From NCBI GenBank assembly GCA_021646405.1, contig SOER01000002.1, forward strand, positions 124,001-188,000: 64,000 nt of DNA, in the 5' to 3' direction. The position numbers and the translations under genes were made by a program. Of this stretch, positions 36,523-45,959 are shown in pieces (position 1 is the stretch's first letter; each line of letters starts with the position of its first letter). This stretch comes from Candidatus Loosdrechtia aerotolerans (GTDB lineage: Bacteria; Planctomycetota; Brocadiia; Brocadiales; Brocadiaceae). The notes below the pieces were generated by a model, which searched no databases, was not told the origin of the DNA, and worked only from the letters and a program-made list of their open reading frames with translations.

Positions 36523-37743
36523 ATGAATAAACGCGTTGTTATAACTGGCTTAGGAATGATTACCCCGATTGGATCCGGAAAGGATACCTTTTGGAATGCC
36601 CTTATTGCCGGGGTATCAGGTGTCGACAAGGTAACAGGTATTGACACCTCTGAATACAAGGTTCATAAAGGGTGCGAGGTTAAGGATTTTAATTATTCTG
36701 ATTATATAAAGAATGGTGTTCTAAAAAAGATTGGAAAAGGTTCTCAGTTTGGAATAGCCGCCGCAAAACTGGCATTAGATGATGGTAGGCTTGACCTAAA
36801 GGAAATTAATTTAGAGAGAATCGGTGTTTCTGTCGGAACAACTGCGGGTGAAATTCAGATACTGGAGAAGGTTAATTACATCCGGCACAAAGAAGGTGAA
36901 GATATGGTTGACCCCGAGCTCTTTTTGATGCACCCCTGTAACAATATCCCTTCGAATATTGCAATCGAATTTGGATTTAAAGGCCCTAACACAATTATTC
37001 CAACGGCTTGTGCTGCCGGCAACTATGCAATTGGGTATGCCTGTGATTTGATTAAATTTGGACGGGTGGATATGATGGTCGCCGGCGGTTCAGACCCCTT
37101 TTCAAAAGTAGCGTATACGGGATTTGCGAGGCTTGGCGCTATAGCCCCGGAAATATGCCAACCTTTCGATAAAAACCGAAAAGGTATGATGGTTGGTGAG
37201 GGTGCAGGTATCCTTCTTCTGGAATCTCTTGATCATGCAAAAAAGAGAAATGCCCATATTTATGCTGAAATCATAGGCTATGGCCTTAGTTGTGATGCCT
37301 ACCATATAACCATTCCGCATCCAAATGGTGAAGGTGTTATCTCTGCAATGAAAAAGGCCCTCCAGAGTGCAGATTTGAAACCCCAGGATGTCCAATATAT
37401 TAGTGCGCATGGAACGGGAACACCCGCCAATGATAAAGCGGAGACGATTTCCATTAAAAAGGTGTTTGGAGATAAACCCGGTCATTTGGCGATTAGCTCG
37501 ATAAAATCGATGATTGGTCATACCATGGGAGCTGCAAGTGCAATAGAAGCAATTACTTGTGCGCTCGTTGTTCAAAACGACATCATTCCTCCGACCATCA
37601 ACTATGTAACGCCGGATCCAGAGTGTGATCTGGATTATGTACCGAACGTCATGAGAAGGCAGCAGGTAACAATTGCGCTGAATAATGCTCATGCATTCGG
37701 CGGTAATAATAGCTGTCTGGTTGTTAAAAAATTTAGAGGTTAG
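36523..37743 (+). CDS. fabF: 3-oxoacyl-ACP synthase II-type ketosynthase (active partner)
   Basis: 406 residues. Full catalytic set: C163 in [12 protein letters not shown]296 in [15 protein letters not shown]328 and H333 in [12 protein letters not shown]. It condenses malonyl-ACP with acyl-ACP. It ends two bases before a second ketosynthase that has lost the same residues, an arrangement found in type II polyketide and aryl polyene systems. Cytoplasmic. The name fabF refers to the family; a housekeeping role is unlikely given the context. Confidence 0.9.
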   Translation: MNKRVVITGLGMITPIGSGKDTFWNALIAGVSGVDKVTGIDTSEYKVHKGCEVKDFNYSDYIKNGVLKKIGKGSQFGIAAAKLALDDGRLDLKEINLERIGVSVGTTAGEIQILEKVNYIRHKEGEDMVDPELFLMHPCNNIPSNIAIEFGFKGPNTIIPTACAAGNYAIGYACDLIKFGRVDMMVAGGSDPFSKVAYTGFARLGAIAPEICQPFDKNRKGMMVGEGAGILLLESLDHAKKRNAHIYAEIIGYGLSCDAYHITIPHPNGEGVISAMKKALQSADLKPQDVQYISAHGTGTPANDKAETISIKKVFGDKPGHLAISSIKSMIGHTMGAASAIEAITCALVVQNDIIPPTINYVTPDPECDLDYVPNVMRRQQVTIALNNAHAFGGNNSCLVVKKFRG

Positions 37744-37745
37744 TA

Positions 37746-38987
37746 ATGGGAAAAAAAAGGATCGTTATTACAGGTGTTTCTGTTATCTCACCTATTGGAA
37801 CAGGTAAAGATGTTTACTGGAAGAATTTAACCGATGGTGTATCTGGTATAAAACCAATCACCCTGTTTGATGTAAGTAAATTTAAAAGCAAACAGGCTGG
37901 TGAGATCTCCGATTTTGATGCCAAGATTTATCTTGGACCAAAAGGAATTCGCCATATCGATAGAACATCCCTGCTTGTATCTTCAGCAACAATCCTTGCT
38001 ATCAAAGATGCTAATCTCGAAAATAATACGGTATATGGCGGGGATGATTTAGGCATAGTTGTTGGTTCTACATACGGAAGTATAGACAGTATTAGTTCTT
38101 TTGATTTCCAATCGTTGCGTGAAGGTCCTAATTATGTAAATCCTATGGATTTCCCAAATACTGTCTTAAATGCACCGGCAAGCCGTGCATCTATTTTTTG
38201 TAAAGCTACAGGATTGAATACCACAATTTCAAATGGTGTAACAAGCAGTATCGATGCGATTATTTATGCGTCTGATTTTCTGAGAATGGGCCGTGTAAAG
38301 GCTGTAATCGCAGGAGGTGTGCATGGGTTAACCCATGATATATTCTGGGGATCGCATAGTGCCCAGATTTTATCAGGCAGTATAGAGGGAACTCCGGAAA
38401 TCTGTGCCCCCTTTGATAAAAGGCGTAACGGATTGGTCATTGGTGAAGCGGCAACGCTCGTTATCCTTGAAACGCTGGAAGACGCCCGGAAAAGGAATGC
38501 CCATATTTATGCAGAGGTAACAGGGTATGGAACGGCTTTTGAACCTAAAATGGCTGTAAGCGAAGATTACCAAATACATGGTAACAAAAGGGCCACCTTA
38601 GAGGCGATTAAAGATGCTAACTTAACGTTGCATGATATTTCTTATATATCTGCCAATGCTTATTCCGGAAAATATGGCGATGCAATGGAAACCCGGGTCA
38701 TCAAAGAGGTATTTGGAATGAGAGCGAATCTTATTCCTGTAACAGCTATTAAGTCTATGACAGGAGAATGCTTTGATGCCTCGGGAGCACTGCAGACGGT
38801 AGCGGCCGTAATGTCTCTTAATACCCACATAATTCCGCCTACGATTAATTATAAAGAGCGTGATGAAGAATGTGATCTCAATTATGTAACAGAAAAAACT
38901 ACATTACCGGTAAAAAATGTATTGATAAATTCCTTTTCACGGCTAGGAAATAATTCTGCCCTGATTGTCTCCAGATACAAGCAGTAA
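37746..38987 (+). CDS. ketosynthase-like protein lacking all catalytic residues (chain-length-factor-like)
   Basis: 413 residues, clearly homologous to the gene before it over its whole length (shared blocks [24 protein letters not shown]). When aligned on the GRV anchor, the catalytic Cys is V165, the first His is N304 (YISANAYSG) and the second is E341 (IKSMTGECFDASG). It therefore cannot catalyse condensation by the usual mechanism. By analogy with KS-beta/CLF subunits it probably forms a heterodimer with the active ketosynthase and shapes chain length or the product cavity. Codon use and length show no sign of decay, so loss of activity looks selected. Confidence 0.85.
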   Translation: MGKKRIVITGVSVISPIGTGKDVYWKNLTDGVSGIKPITLFDVSKFKSKQAGEISDFDAKIYLGPKGIRHIDRTSLLVSSATILAIKDANLENNTVYGGDDLGIVVGSTYGSIDSISSFDFQSLREGPNYVNPMDFPNTVLNAPASRASIFCKATGLNTTISNGVTSSIDAIIYASDFLRMGRVKAVIAGGVHGLTHDIFWGSHSAQILSGSIEGTPEICAPFDKRRNGLVIGEAATLVILETLEDARKRNAHIYAEVTGYGTAFEPKMAVSEDYQIHGNKRATLEAIKDANLTLHDISYISANAYSGKYGDAMETRVIKEVFGMRANLIPVTAIKSMTGECFDASGALQTVAAVMSLNTHIIPPTINYKERDEECDLNYVTEKTTLPVKNVLINSFSRLGNNSALIVSRYKQ

Positions 38988-38990
38988 TAC

Positions 38991-40454
38991 ATGTTTCATT
39001 CCAATACACCTGTTCGGTCTACCCAAAAAGATCAGTTATACCCTTTTTATGATGCAATTGTGATCGGTGCCGGTATAGCAGGTCTTATTTGTGGTACATT
39101 TCTTGCCAAAACCGGCAAAAAAGTACTTATTGTAGAGCAGCATTCTATTCCGGGTGGTTATTGCACTTCTTTTAAAAGAAAAGGCTTTAACTTTGATGCG
39201 GCAGTTCACCATATCGGAGGTTGTGGAAGATGGAGTGTGGTTGGTCGCTGTTTGAGAATACTGGGGATAGAAATGGATTTTTCCTGTCTCGACCCAATGG
39301 ACAATCTTATATTTCCCGATTTTAGCATTGAGATTCCCGCTGATCTGGAAAGATATATTTTGGGCTTGCAAGACCGATATCCACCAGAAAAAGATCGGAT
39401 TAAGAGTTTTTTTCAGGATTACACAAAACTTTACCGCGCCACTTTTCATAACGAAAAAAGTCAAATTCTTGAAACATATAAAAACATAACCTATGGCGAT
39501 ATGCTGAATAGGTATTTTGAGAACGATGAACTCAAAACGATACTCTCCGGTCAATGGGGCTACATAGGCCTCCCCCCTTCACAAGCGTCTGCAATTGCTA
39601 TGTGTCAAATGATGGTTAACTATCTCAAGGACGGTGCCTATTTCCCTTCCGGTGGTACGCAAGGGTTTGCCAATGCAATTTTTAAGAAATTTATTGATTT
39701 TGGCGGACATGTTATGTTATCATCCGAGGCGATAAAAATACACCTCAATGGCACTGCTGTAAACGGTATTACCTTGCGCGGAGGCAAAGAAATATCCTCG
39801 GGTTTGTTAGTTTCAAACATTGATGCACGAAAGACGTTCCTGGAACTCCTGGAGGGTGAAATGGATCCATCCTTCCTTAAAAAGATTCACGGGATGAGGA
39901 GGAGTTGTTCCTTCTTTCTTTTATACTTGGGCTTAGGAGGAGATGCAGATGTAAGCAATTTAAAGAGAGGGTTTTATCATCAGGCAACAAATTCGAATTC
40001 CCTAGATAGGGAATGGATGTATATCTCTGTTCCGACAAGGATATGTCCAGACCTTGCTCCGTTGAACAAAAAAATAATCTCTGTAGTCGTTTCAATAAAC
40101 GAAGAGACATACGAAGACGTTACTAATTGGGATTCTTTTAAAGAACATATGACACGCGTTATCCTAAACCGGCTGGAAGAATATGTTCCTAATATTCAAA
40201 AGTATATTGAAGTAAAAGAAGCGGCTACCCCAAAGACGCTGGAACGTTACACATCAAATACCAAAGGTGCCGCTTATGGCTGGGCGGTTACCGTAGACCA
40301 AATGTGGGACAACAGACTACCACATGAGTCACCAATTAAGAATTTGTATTTAGCTGGACATTGGACAAGGCCAGGCCCTGGAATTGCCGCTGTGGTCTCT
40401 TCGGGTTGGAGTGTTGCTAATTTAATTATAGAGAATTGGAGGCAAACAATATGA
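38991..40454 (+). CDS. phytoene-desaturase/CrtISO-like FAD oxidoreductase
   Basis: 487 residues. The Rossmann FAD motif AIVIGAGIAGLICGTFLAKT runs from about residue 23, with E at the end of the second strand (VEQHSIPGG), and the C-terminal FAD segment is NLYLAGHWTRPGPGIAAVVS. This fits the CrtI/CrtISO family, which desaturates or isomerises polyenes. In an operon with ACP and ketosynthases and no carotenoid synthase, the substrate is more likely an acyl chain. Homologues in anammox bacteria have been proposed to act on ladderane precursors; activity has not been shown here. It lies three bases after the KS-like gene. Confidence 0.88.
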   Translation: MFHSNTPVRSTQKDQLYPFYDAIVIGAGIAGLICGTFLAKTGKKVLIVEQHSIPGGYCTSFKRKGFNFDAAVHHIGGCGRWSVVGRCLRILGIEMDFSCLDPMDNLIFPDFSIEIPADLERYILGLQDRYPPEKDRIKSFFQDYTKLYRATFHNEKSQILETYKNITYGDMLNRYFENDELKTILSGQWGYIGLPPSQASAIAMCQMMVNYLKDGAYFPSGGTQGFANAIFKKFIDFGGHVMLSSEAIKIHLNGTAVNGITLRGGKEISSGLLVSNIDARKTFLELLEGEMDPSFLKKIHGMRRSCSFFLLYLGLGGDADVSNLKRGFYHQATNSNSLDREWMYISVPTRICPDLAPLNKKIISVVVSINEETYEDVTNWDSFKEHMTRVILNRLEEYVPNIQKYIEVKEAATPKTLERYTSNTKGAAYGWAVTVDQMWDNRLPHESPIKNLYLAGHWTRPGPGIAAVVSSGWSVANLIIENWRQTI

Positions 40455-41911
40455 GTAAAAAAATGATGTTGATTAATCCACATAAACCAGGCAGATGTGG
40501 TGAAGAGAGTATTACGGTAATTGTCCAAATGCCTTTGAATCTTGCTTACATTGCTGCCCTTACACAGGGTGATTGGGAATTTGATGTAATTGACGAGAAT
40601 ATCGAACTGGCAATAGACGATAATGACGAAATCACCTTTGCACCCGTTGATCTTGTATGTATTACGGCAGTTACCTACCAATCACCAAGGGCTTATAAAA
40701 TTGCTGAGGCCTGCAAGAAAAAAGGTATGACGGTTATTATGGGTGGCATCCATGCCTCTGTTATGCCTGAAGAGGCCGAGAACTATGTTGATGCAGTTTT
40801 TGTCGGTGAAGCAGAAGAATTATGGCCACAAGTAATAAAAGATTTTGAAGAGGGAAAATTAAAAAAGGTTTACCATGGGGGCTTACCTTCACTTAGTCTT
40901 ATGAAAAAGGTGCACCCAAATAGAGAACTCATGAAAAGAAAGTACAATTATAAGTTCTCTTCTATCGTTACCACAAAAGGATGCCCTAATTATTGTGATT
41001 TCTGTAGCGTACCTACATTCCAGGGGAGAAAATTCAGGGAGAGGCCTTACGAAGATGTGCTCGATGAAATGATGGCGACCGATTATAAAGGTTTGATGTT
41101 GGCAGAAGATAATTTTTACGGGCATGGTAAAAAGTCGAACGAAAGGGCACGGGACCTTTTTAAAGGAATGGTTGAGCGCGGCATACGCAAAGACTGGTTG
41201 GGATTCACGGCCTTAAACATCTCTCAAGATCCTGAAACCCTTGATTATATGGCCAAGAGTGGTAATTTCGGTATGCTCATTGGTATTGAGTCAACCAACG
41301 ATGCTGTTTTACAAAAGATGAATAAACGGGTGAACCTTAAACTCGGTACTGATAGTTACTACGATTGCATACAGAAAATTCATGATGCAGGGCTTGTTGT
41401 TTGGGGATCAGTAGTATTTGGGGCCGATGGGGATGATAAAGATTCTTTTAAGAGAATGACCGAATTTATATTGGAAAATAATATCGATATCCTGACCTTT
41501 GGTATTAATTGCCCCTTTCCAAAAACACAACTGTATGCAAGATTAGACTCAGAAAAAAGGATTTTCCGGAAGAATTATCCTGAAGACTGGCAATACTATG
41601 ATACAGCAAATGTTGTTCACCGGTTTGTCGATATGTCACTGGAAGATTTTATTCATGGTATGCAGTATGTTTATGATCATCTATATGCTGGTGATAATTT
41701 GAGAACACGCTTCAGAAATTCTATCAGGACAACGAAGAACCCGAGAAACTCCATGTTCGCATTTCGTGTTGGTTCTGATTGGAAACAGGTGTTCGAACAG
41801 GTACTGCAGGGATTAAAGGAACTGTATGATTCAGGTGATTATTACAAAGATTGGTATACTTCAAACGCTGTAACAGTAAAAAACCCGATTATGGAAACTG
41901 CTACAACGTAA
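40451..41911 (+). CDS. B12-binding-domain radical SAM enzyme
   Basis: 486 residues from the ATG at 40451, which overlaps the stop of the previous gene (ATGA) and follows GGAGG by eight bases. The N-terminal 140 residues form a cobalamin-binding-type domain, without the DxHxxG base-on motif. C178-x3-C182-x2-C185 (CPNYCDFC) binds the 4Fe-4S cluster. Members include BchE-like cyclases and methylases acting on unactivated carbons, a chemistry suited to forming carbon-carbon bonds in cyclobutane rings. Anammox homologues are long-standing ladderane candidates. The C-terminal 120 residues resemble those of hopanoid- and cyclase-type members. Confidence 0.88.
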   Translation: MSKKMMLINPHKPGRCGEESITVIVQMPLNLAYIAALTQGDWEFDVIDENIELAIDDNDEITFAPVDLVCITAVTYQSPRAYKIAEACKKKGMTVIMGGIHASVMPEEAENYVDAVFVGEAEELWPQVIKDFEEGKLKKVYHGGLPSLSLMKKVHPNRELMKRKYNYKFSSIVTTKGCPNYCDFCSVPTFQGRKFRERPYEDVLDEMMATDYKGLMLAEDNFYGHGKKSNERARDLFKGMVERGIRKDWLGFTALNISQDPETLDYMAKSGNFGMLIGIESTNDAVLQKMNKRVNLKLGTDSYYDCIQKIHDAGLVVWGSVVFGADGDDKDSFKRMTEFILENNIDILTFGINCPFPKTQLYARLDSEKRIFRKNYPEDWQYYDTANVVHRFVDMSLEDFIHGMQYVYDHLYAGDNLRTRFRNSIRTTKNPRNSMFAFRVGSDWKQVFEQVLQGLKELYDSGDYYKDWYTSNAVTVKNPIMETATT

Positions 41912-41979
41912 GACAGACCCCGCCTGATAGCAGAGTATTTACAGGGGTTGGGGATATGGTTTTTATAAAAACAACGGTA

Positions 41980-42022
41980 ATCATAAAGGCACGTCAAAAC
42001 TTCAATGATGTGCCTTTATGAT
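41980..42022 (+). terminator. 13-bp perfect hairpin after the radical SAM gene
   Basis: ATCATAAAGGCAC (41980-41992) and its exact complement (42010-42022) with a 17-base loop. No T-run follows, so it may be an RNA stabiliser or processing element instead of a terminator; it separates the operon from the small gene at 42076. Confidence 0.5.
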
Positions 42023-42075
42023 TCTTGATAAAATGATCTCGAAACTCAAAAACTCTCTGAGGAGGTAAATGGAAT

Positions 42076-42204
42076 ATGATCGGTAAATTATTATCTTTCG
42101 CAATGGAAAAAAGTGTTATACCAGATATTAGCCCAAAGACAATTATGCTTGTTACCGTAGCGCTTTTATTTGTTATCCTATTTACATGGAAAAAGGAAGG
42201 ATAA
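42076..42204 (+). CDS. 42-residue membrane peptide
   Basis: The frame starts with ATG ten bases after GAGGAGG, one of the best ribosome sites in the window, and ends at TAA. The product has a polar N-terminal third (MIGKLLSFAMEKSV), then a single hydrophobic segment MLVTVALLFVILF and a TWKKEG tail. It looks like a one-pass membrane peptide. No family is recognised. Its position directly after the ladderane-candidate genes makes a membrane accessory role possible. Confidence 0.65.
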   Translation: MIGKLLSFAMEKSVIPDISPKTIMLVTVALLFVILFTWKKEG

Positions 42205-42600
42205 TTGTCCGGGAAGATCGCATCTGTAAATTCACAACTATTGGCACTGTGCCCGTAGGTTGCATTGCTGCAATATAATAGCCCAACCTAGAATAGAGAG
42301 CCCTTATAGATAAAAACAGAATTGGTGGTTTCTGTTTACAGAAAAGCTGTATTCCAACAAAAGCGCTGCTCTATAAACGGAAAAGGTGTTGGTAAAATTA
42401 CAGCGATAAATATTTTATATTGCTATCGGGTCTGTTCCGTACATCTCTGATGGAATTCCGTATATCCGCATGATGGAAAAATCGCCTTTACAAGCGATGG
42501 TATCCTCATAAAGGTGAAAAGGAAGATCACTCCTATTTTTACAAATCTATGGGAAAGTTGTTACAATTTCATGAAAAACTATTAAAAATGTATTAAAACC
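42205..42600. other. intergenic region without recognisable gene
   Basis: About 400 bases, mixed composition. No open frame of note, no strong promoter and no repeat seen. The sequence just before 42601 is AT-rich with a weak TTGTTA/TATTAA pair. Confidence 0.5.
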
Positions 42601-44241
42601 ATGAAAGCATCGGATCTACTCGTCAAATGTTTAGAAAATGAAGGTGTTAAATACATCTTTGGAATTCCTGGAGAAGAAAATCTGGATATACTGAATTCCC
42701 TCTTAGATTCTCACATACAGTTTATCACTACCCGCCATGAACAAGGTGCGGCCTTTATGGCTAACGTTTACGGCCGGCTAACGGGAAAGGCAGGTGTTTG
42801 TTTATCAACACTCGGTCCCGGAGCAACCAACCTGGTAACGGGTATTGCTGATGCAAATCTTGACAGGGCACCTCTTGTTGCCATTACCGGCCAGACAAGC
42901 CTCGATCGTATGCATAAAGAATCGCATCAGTACATGAACACCGTTGATGTATTCAGGCCCGTCACGAAATGGAATACCCTGGTTCATACACCTGAGATTG
43001 TTCCGGAGGTTGTCCGAAAGGCATTTAAGATTGCTCAAATGGAAAAGCCAGGTACAACGCATATCGATATTCCCGAGGATGTTGCAAAAGCAGACATACT
43101 CGGTCAACCAATCCCAAGAAAAGAAGAGTTCCATGTACCTCACCCTACCATAGAGACATTAAAGATTGCAGCCAGAATGATTTCTGATGCCCGTTATCCA
43201 ATTATCCTTGCCGGAAACGGAGTATTGAGGGCACGGGCGGCTGAAGCATTAACGAGTTTCGCTATAAAACTCGATATTCCTGTTGCGACAACATTCATGG
43301 GGAAAGGAGCTATTCCTGATGATTGTCCTCTTTCTTTACTTGCAATAGGTCTGCAGGATAATGACCATATCTCCTGCGGTTTTGATCAGGCAGATTTGAT
43401 AATATCCGTGGGGTATGATCTTGTGGAATATCATCCTCATAATTGGAACCCGTTTAAGACAAAAAGAGTTCTGCACATCGATACCACTCCAAGCGAAGTG
43501 GATGCATATTACAATGTCGATCTAGAAGTGATCGGGAAAATCACTGAGACATTGAACCACCTGTCACGGATGACTCGGATAAAAGAGCCGAGACACATCA
43601 TAAGTCTTTTACGAAATTCCGTTATGCAGGAATGTAAGACAATGAGTGAAGATAGATCCTTTCCTGTAAAACCACAGAAGATAGTATGTGATATCCGCCA
43701 GGTCCTGGGTCCCGATGACATCCTCATTAGTGATGTTGGTGCTCATAAGTTGTGGGTTTCACGCATATATCCGGTATATAAACCCAATACATGCATCATC
43801 TCCAATGGTTTTGCTTCCATGGGTATTGCTCTGCCAGGTGCTATTGCAGCGAAACTCGCTTATCCGGAACGTCAGGTTATTGCTATAACCGGTGATGGCG
43901 GGTTTCTTATGAACTCACAGGAATTAGAGACCGCCCTGCGGCTTGGTATATCCTTTGTATTATTAATTGTTAACGATAACAGTTACGGGGTAATTAAAGC
44001 AAAACAGATAAACACCTTTGGGCGAGCTGCATTTGTTGATTTTACCAACCCGGACTTTGTTAAATATGCTGAAAGTTTTGGTGCAAAAGGCTATTATGTA
44101 AAGTCCGGCAGTGAATTAAAAACAATCCTCTACGATGCACTCAAACAGCAATGCCCTACTGTTATTGATTGTCCGGTCGAGTATAAAGAGAACATTATTC
44201 TTACAAAAAAAATTAGTCAACATATTCCGTATGCAAAATGA
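42601..44241 (+). CDS. acetolactate-synthase-like thiamine diphosphate enzyme
   Basis: 546 residues with the three ThDP-enzyme domains: N-terminal PYR domain with catalytic Glu in RHEQGAAFMA (about residue 49), central domain, and C-terminal PP domain with GDGGFLMNSQELETA and NDNSYGV (the GDG-x-N motif). It is the catalytic-subunit size of acetolactate synthase; no regulatory subunit gene follows, which fits the AlsS-type or a related decarboxylase/ligase. It overlaps the phosphorylase gene by ATGA. Whether it serves branched-chain amino acid synthesis is uncertain. Confidence 0.8.
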   Translation: MKASDLLVKCLENEGVKYIFGIPGEENLDILNSLLDSHIQFITTRHEQGAAFMANVYGRLTGKAGVCLSTLGPGATNLVTGIADANLDRAPLVAITGQTSLDRMHKESHQYMNTVDVFRPVTKWNTLVHTPEIVPEVVRKAFKIAQMEKPGTTHIDIPEDVAKADILGQPIPRKEEFHVPHPTIETLKIAARMISDARYPIILAGNGVLRARAAEALTSFAIKLDIPVATTFMGKGAIPDDCPLSLLAIGLQDNDHISCGFDQADLIISVGYDLVEYHPHNWNPFKTKRVLHIDTTPSEVDAYYNVDLEVIGKITETLNHLSRMTRIKEPRHIISLLRNSVMQECKTMSEDRSFPVKPQKIVCDIRQVLGPDDILISDVGAHKLWVSRIYPVYKPNTCIISNGFASMGIALPGAIAAKLAYPERQVIAITGDGGFLMNSQELETALRLGISFVLLIVNDNSYGVIKAKQINTFGRAAFVDFTNPDFVKYAESFGAKGYYVKSGSELKTILYDALKQQCPTVIDCPVEYKENIILTKKISQHIPYAK

Positions 44242-45935
44242 ATAACGAAGCAAAAATTGCCTATTTTTCCATGGAGATTGGCATCTCCTATGATATTCCG
44301 ACATATAGCGGGGGACTCGGCGTCCTTGCCGGAGATACGATAAAATCATGCGCGGATCTTAAAATACCCCTTGTTGCCGTTACCCTTATTTCAAAAAAAG
44401 GTTATTTCTGTCAGGATATAGATAACGACGGCAGGCAGATTGAGTCCCCTATTGACTGGGACCCCTCCAGCGTTATGATGCGTTTATCAAAAAAAGTTAT
44501 GATTCATATTGAGGGACGTAAGGTTTATCTTCAGGCATGGTGCTATAAAGTAAAAAGCGTTACAGGTGGTGAAATAGATGTATTATATCTTGATACAGAC
44601 GTTGAAGAGAATTCCAGAGAAGACCGGGAGATAACACATGTTCTCTACGGTGGTGACGACAGTTACCGGCTCAAACAGGAAATGGTACTTGGTATTGGTG
44701 GCGTACGAATGCTCCGCGCCCTTGGATATCATATAAAAAAATACCATATGAATGAAGGGCATGCCAGTCTGTTAACCCTGGAACTTCTCTTAAGGCACAA
44801 GCGAGACGTTGAAAGTGTATGGCATGAACAATGGGTCTGGGATATTGATACCGTAAGAGACTTATGTGTTTTTACAACCCATACCCCTATTGAGGCAGGC
44901 CATGATCGGTTCCCTTATGAATTAGTAAGAAAAATTCTTGGCGATATTATTCCCCTGGATGAATTGAAGAGGCTTGGAGGCGAACAACACCTCAATATGA
45001 CCCTATTGGCATTAAATCTGAGCAGGTATGTTAACGGTGTAGCAAAAAAACATGGCGAGGTATCAAAAAATCTTTTTCCCGGTTATGAGATCTATGCTAT
45101 TACCAATGGAGTACATTCATTTACCTGGACTTGTTCAAGCTTTAAACAGTTGTATGATAAATATATCCCCAGCTGGGCAAATGAACCGGAGTTATTTGTC
45201 AGGGCAGAAACTATCCCTGATTCTGAAATATGGGAGGCGCATCTTTCTGCAAAAAAGGACCTGTTCGATTATGTTAACGTAAGCACAGGTATAGAGTTAA
45301 ATCCTGATATTCTTACTATTGGATTTGCAAGGAGATTTACCTCGTACAAACGGGCAGATTTAGTATTTTCAAACATAGAACGGCTCTTGTCGGTCTGCAA
45401 AAAGGGAAAATTGCAAATTATCTATGCAGGAAAGGCCCATCCTAAAGATAAACCCGGTAAAGAGATCATAAGAAAAATTCATGAGTTCTCGAAAATGTAT
45501 AATCACGAGATTACAGTCATATTCTTAAAAGACTATAATGTTGCGATGGCCTTAAAGTTAATCTCAGGGGTCGATATCTGGCTGAATACGCCGTTACGCC
45601 CGCGTGAAGCATCTGGCACAAGTGGCATGAAAGCAGCTCATAACGGTGTGATCAACTTCAGCATACTGGATGGATGGTGGATTGAGGGACATATTGAAGG
45701 AGTTACCGGTTGGTCCATCGGGCCGAAACCATTGGAATCCTCACTTGCAACAATTAATGACATATCGGATGCTGAGGATCTCTATACCAAGTTAGAAAAT
45801 ATTATTATCCCTATGTATTATCACGATAAAACTCAATGGATAAAGATCATGAAAAACTCTATTGGAAAGGTTGCCTATTATTTTAATAGCCACCGCATGA
45901 TGCGCCGATATGTAACAGAAGCTTATCTTGATTAA
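44238..45935 (+). CDS. alpha-glucan phosphorylase (GT35, short form)
   Basis: 565 residues. IAYFSMEIGISYDIPTYSGG opens the family-specific domain, KYHMNEGHASLLTLE follows, and the C-terminal GTSGMKAAHNGVINFSILDG includes the lysine region for pyridoxal phosphate. It releases glucose-1-phosphate from glycogen or maltodextrin. It is shorter than classical GlgP (about 800 residues), like the second copy at 61574. Translationally coupled to the ThDP enzyme. Glucose-1-phosphate is also the substrate of the RfbF enzymes in this window. Confidence 0.88.
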   Translation: MNNEAKIAYFSMEIGISYDIPTYSGGLGVLAGDTIKSCADLKIPLVAVTLISKKGYFCQDIDNDGRQIESPIDWDPSSVMMRLSKKVMIHIEGRKVYLQAWCYKVKSVTGGEIDVLYLDTDVEENSREDREITHVLYGGDDSYRLKQEMVLGIGGVRMLRALGYHIKKYHMNEGHASLLTLELLLRHKRDVESVWHEQWVWDIDTVRDLCVFTTHTPIEAGHDRFPYELVRKILGDIIPLDELKRLGGEQHLNMTLLALNLSRYVNGVAKKHGEVSKNLFPGYEIYAITNGVHSFTWTCSSFKQLYDKYIPSWANEPELFVRAETIPDSEIWEAHLSAKKDLFDYVNVSTGIELNPDILTIGFARRFTSYKRADLVFSNIERLLSVCKKGKLQIIYAGKAHPKDKPGKEIIRKIHEFSKMYNHEITVIFLKDYNVAMALKLISGVDIWLNTPLRPREASGTSGMKAAHNGVINFSILDGWWIEGHIEGVTGWSIGPKPLESSLATINDISDAEDLYTKLENIIIPMYYHDKTQWIKIMKNSIGKVAYYFNSHRMMRRYVTEAYLD

Positions 45936-45959
45936 CGATAGAGAAAAAAACTTAATATG

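Noticed and set aside
37102-37692. 196-codon frame on the minus strand
   Set aside because: It lies fully inside the ketosynthase gene, whose catalytic motifs are intact on the plus strand.
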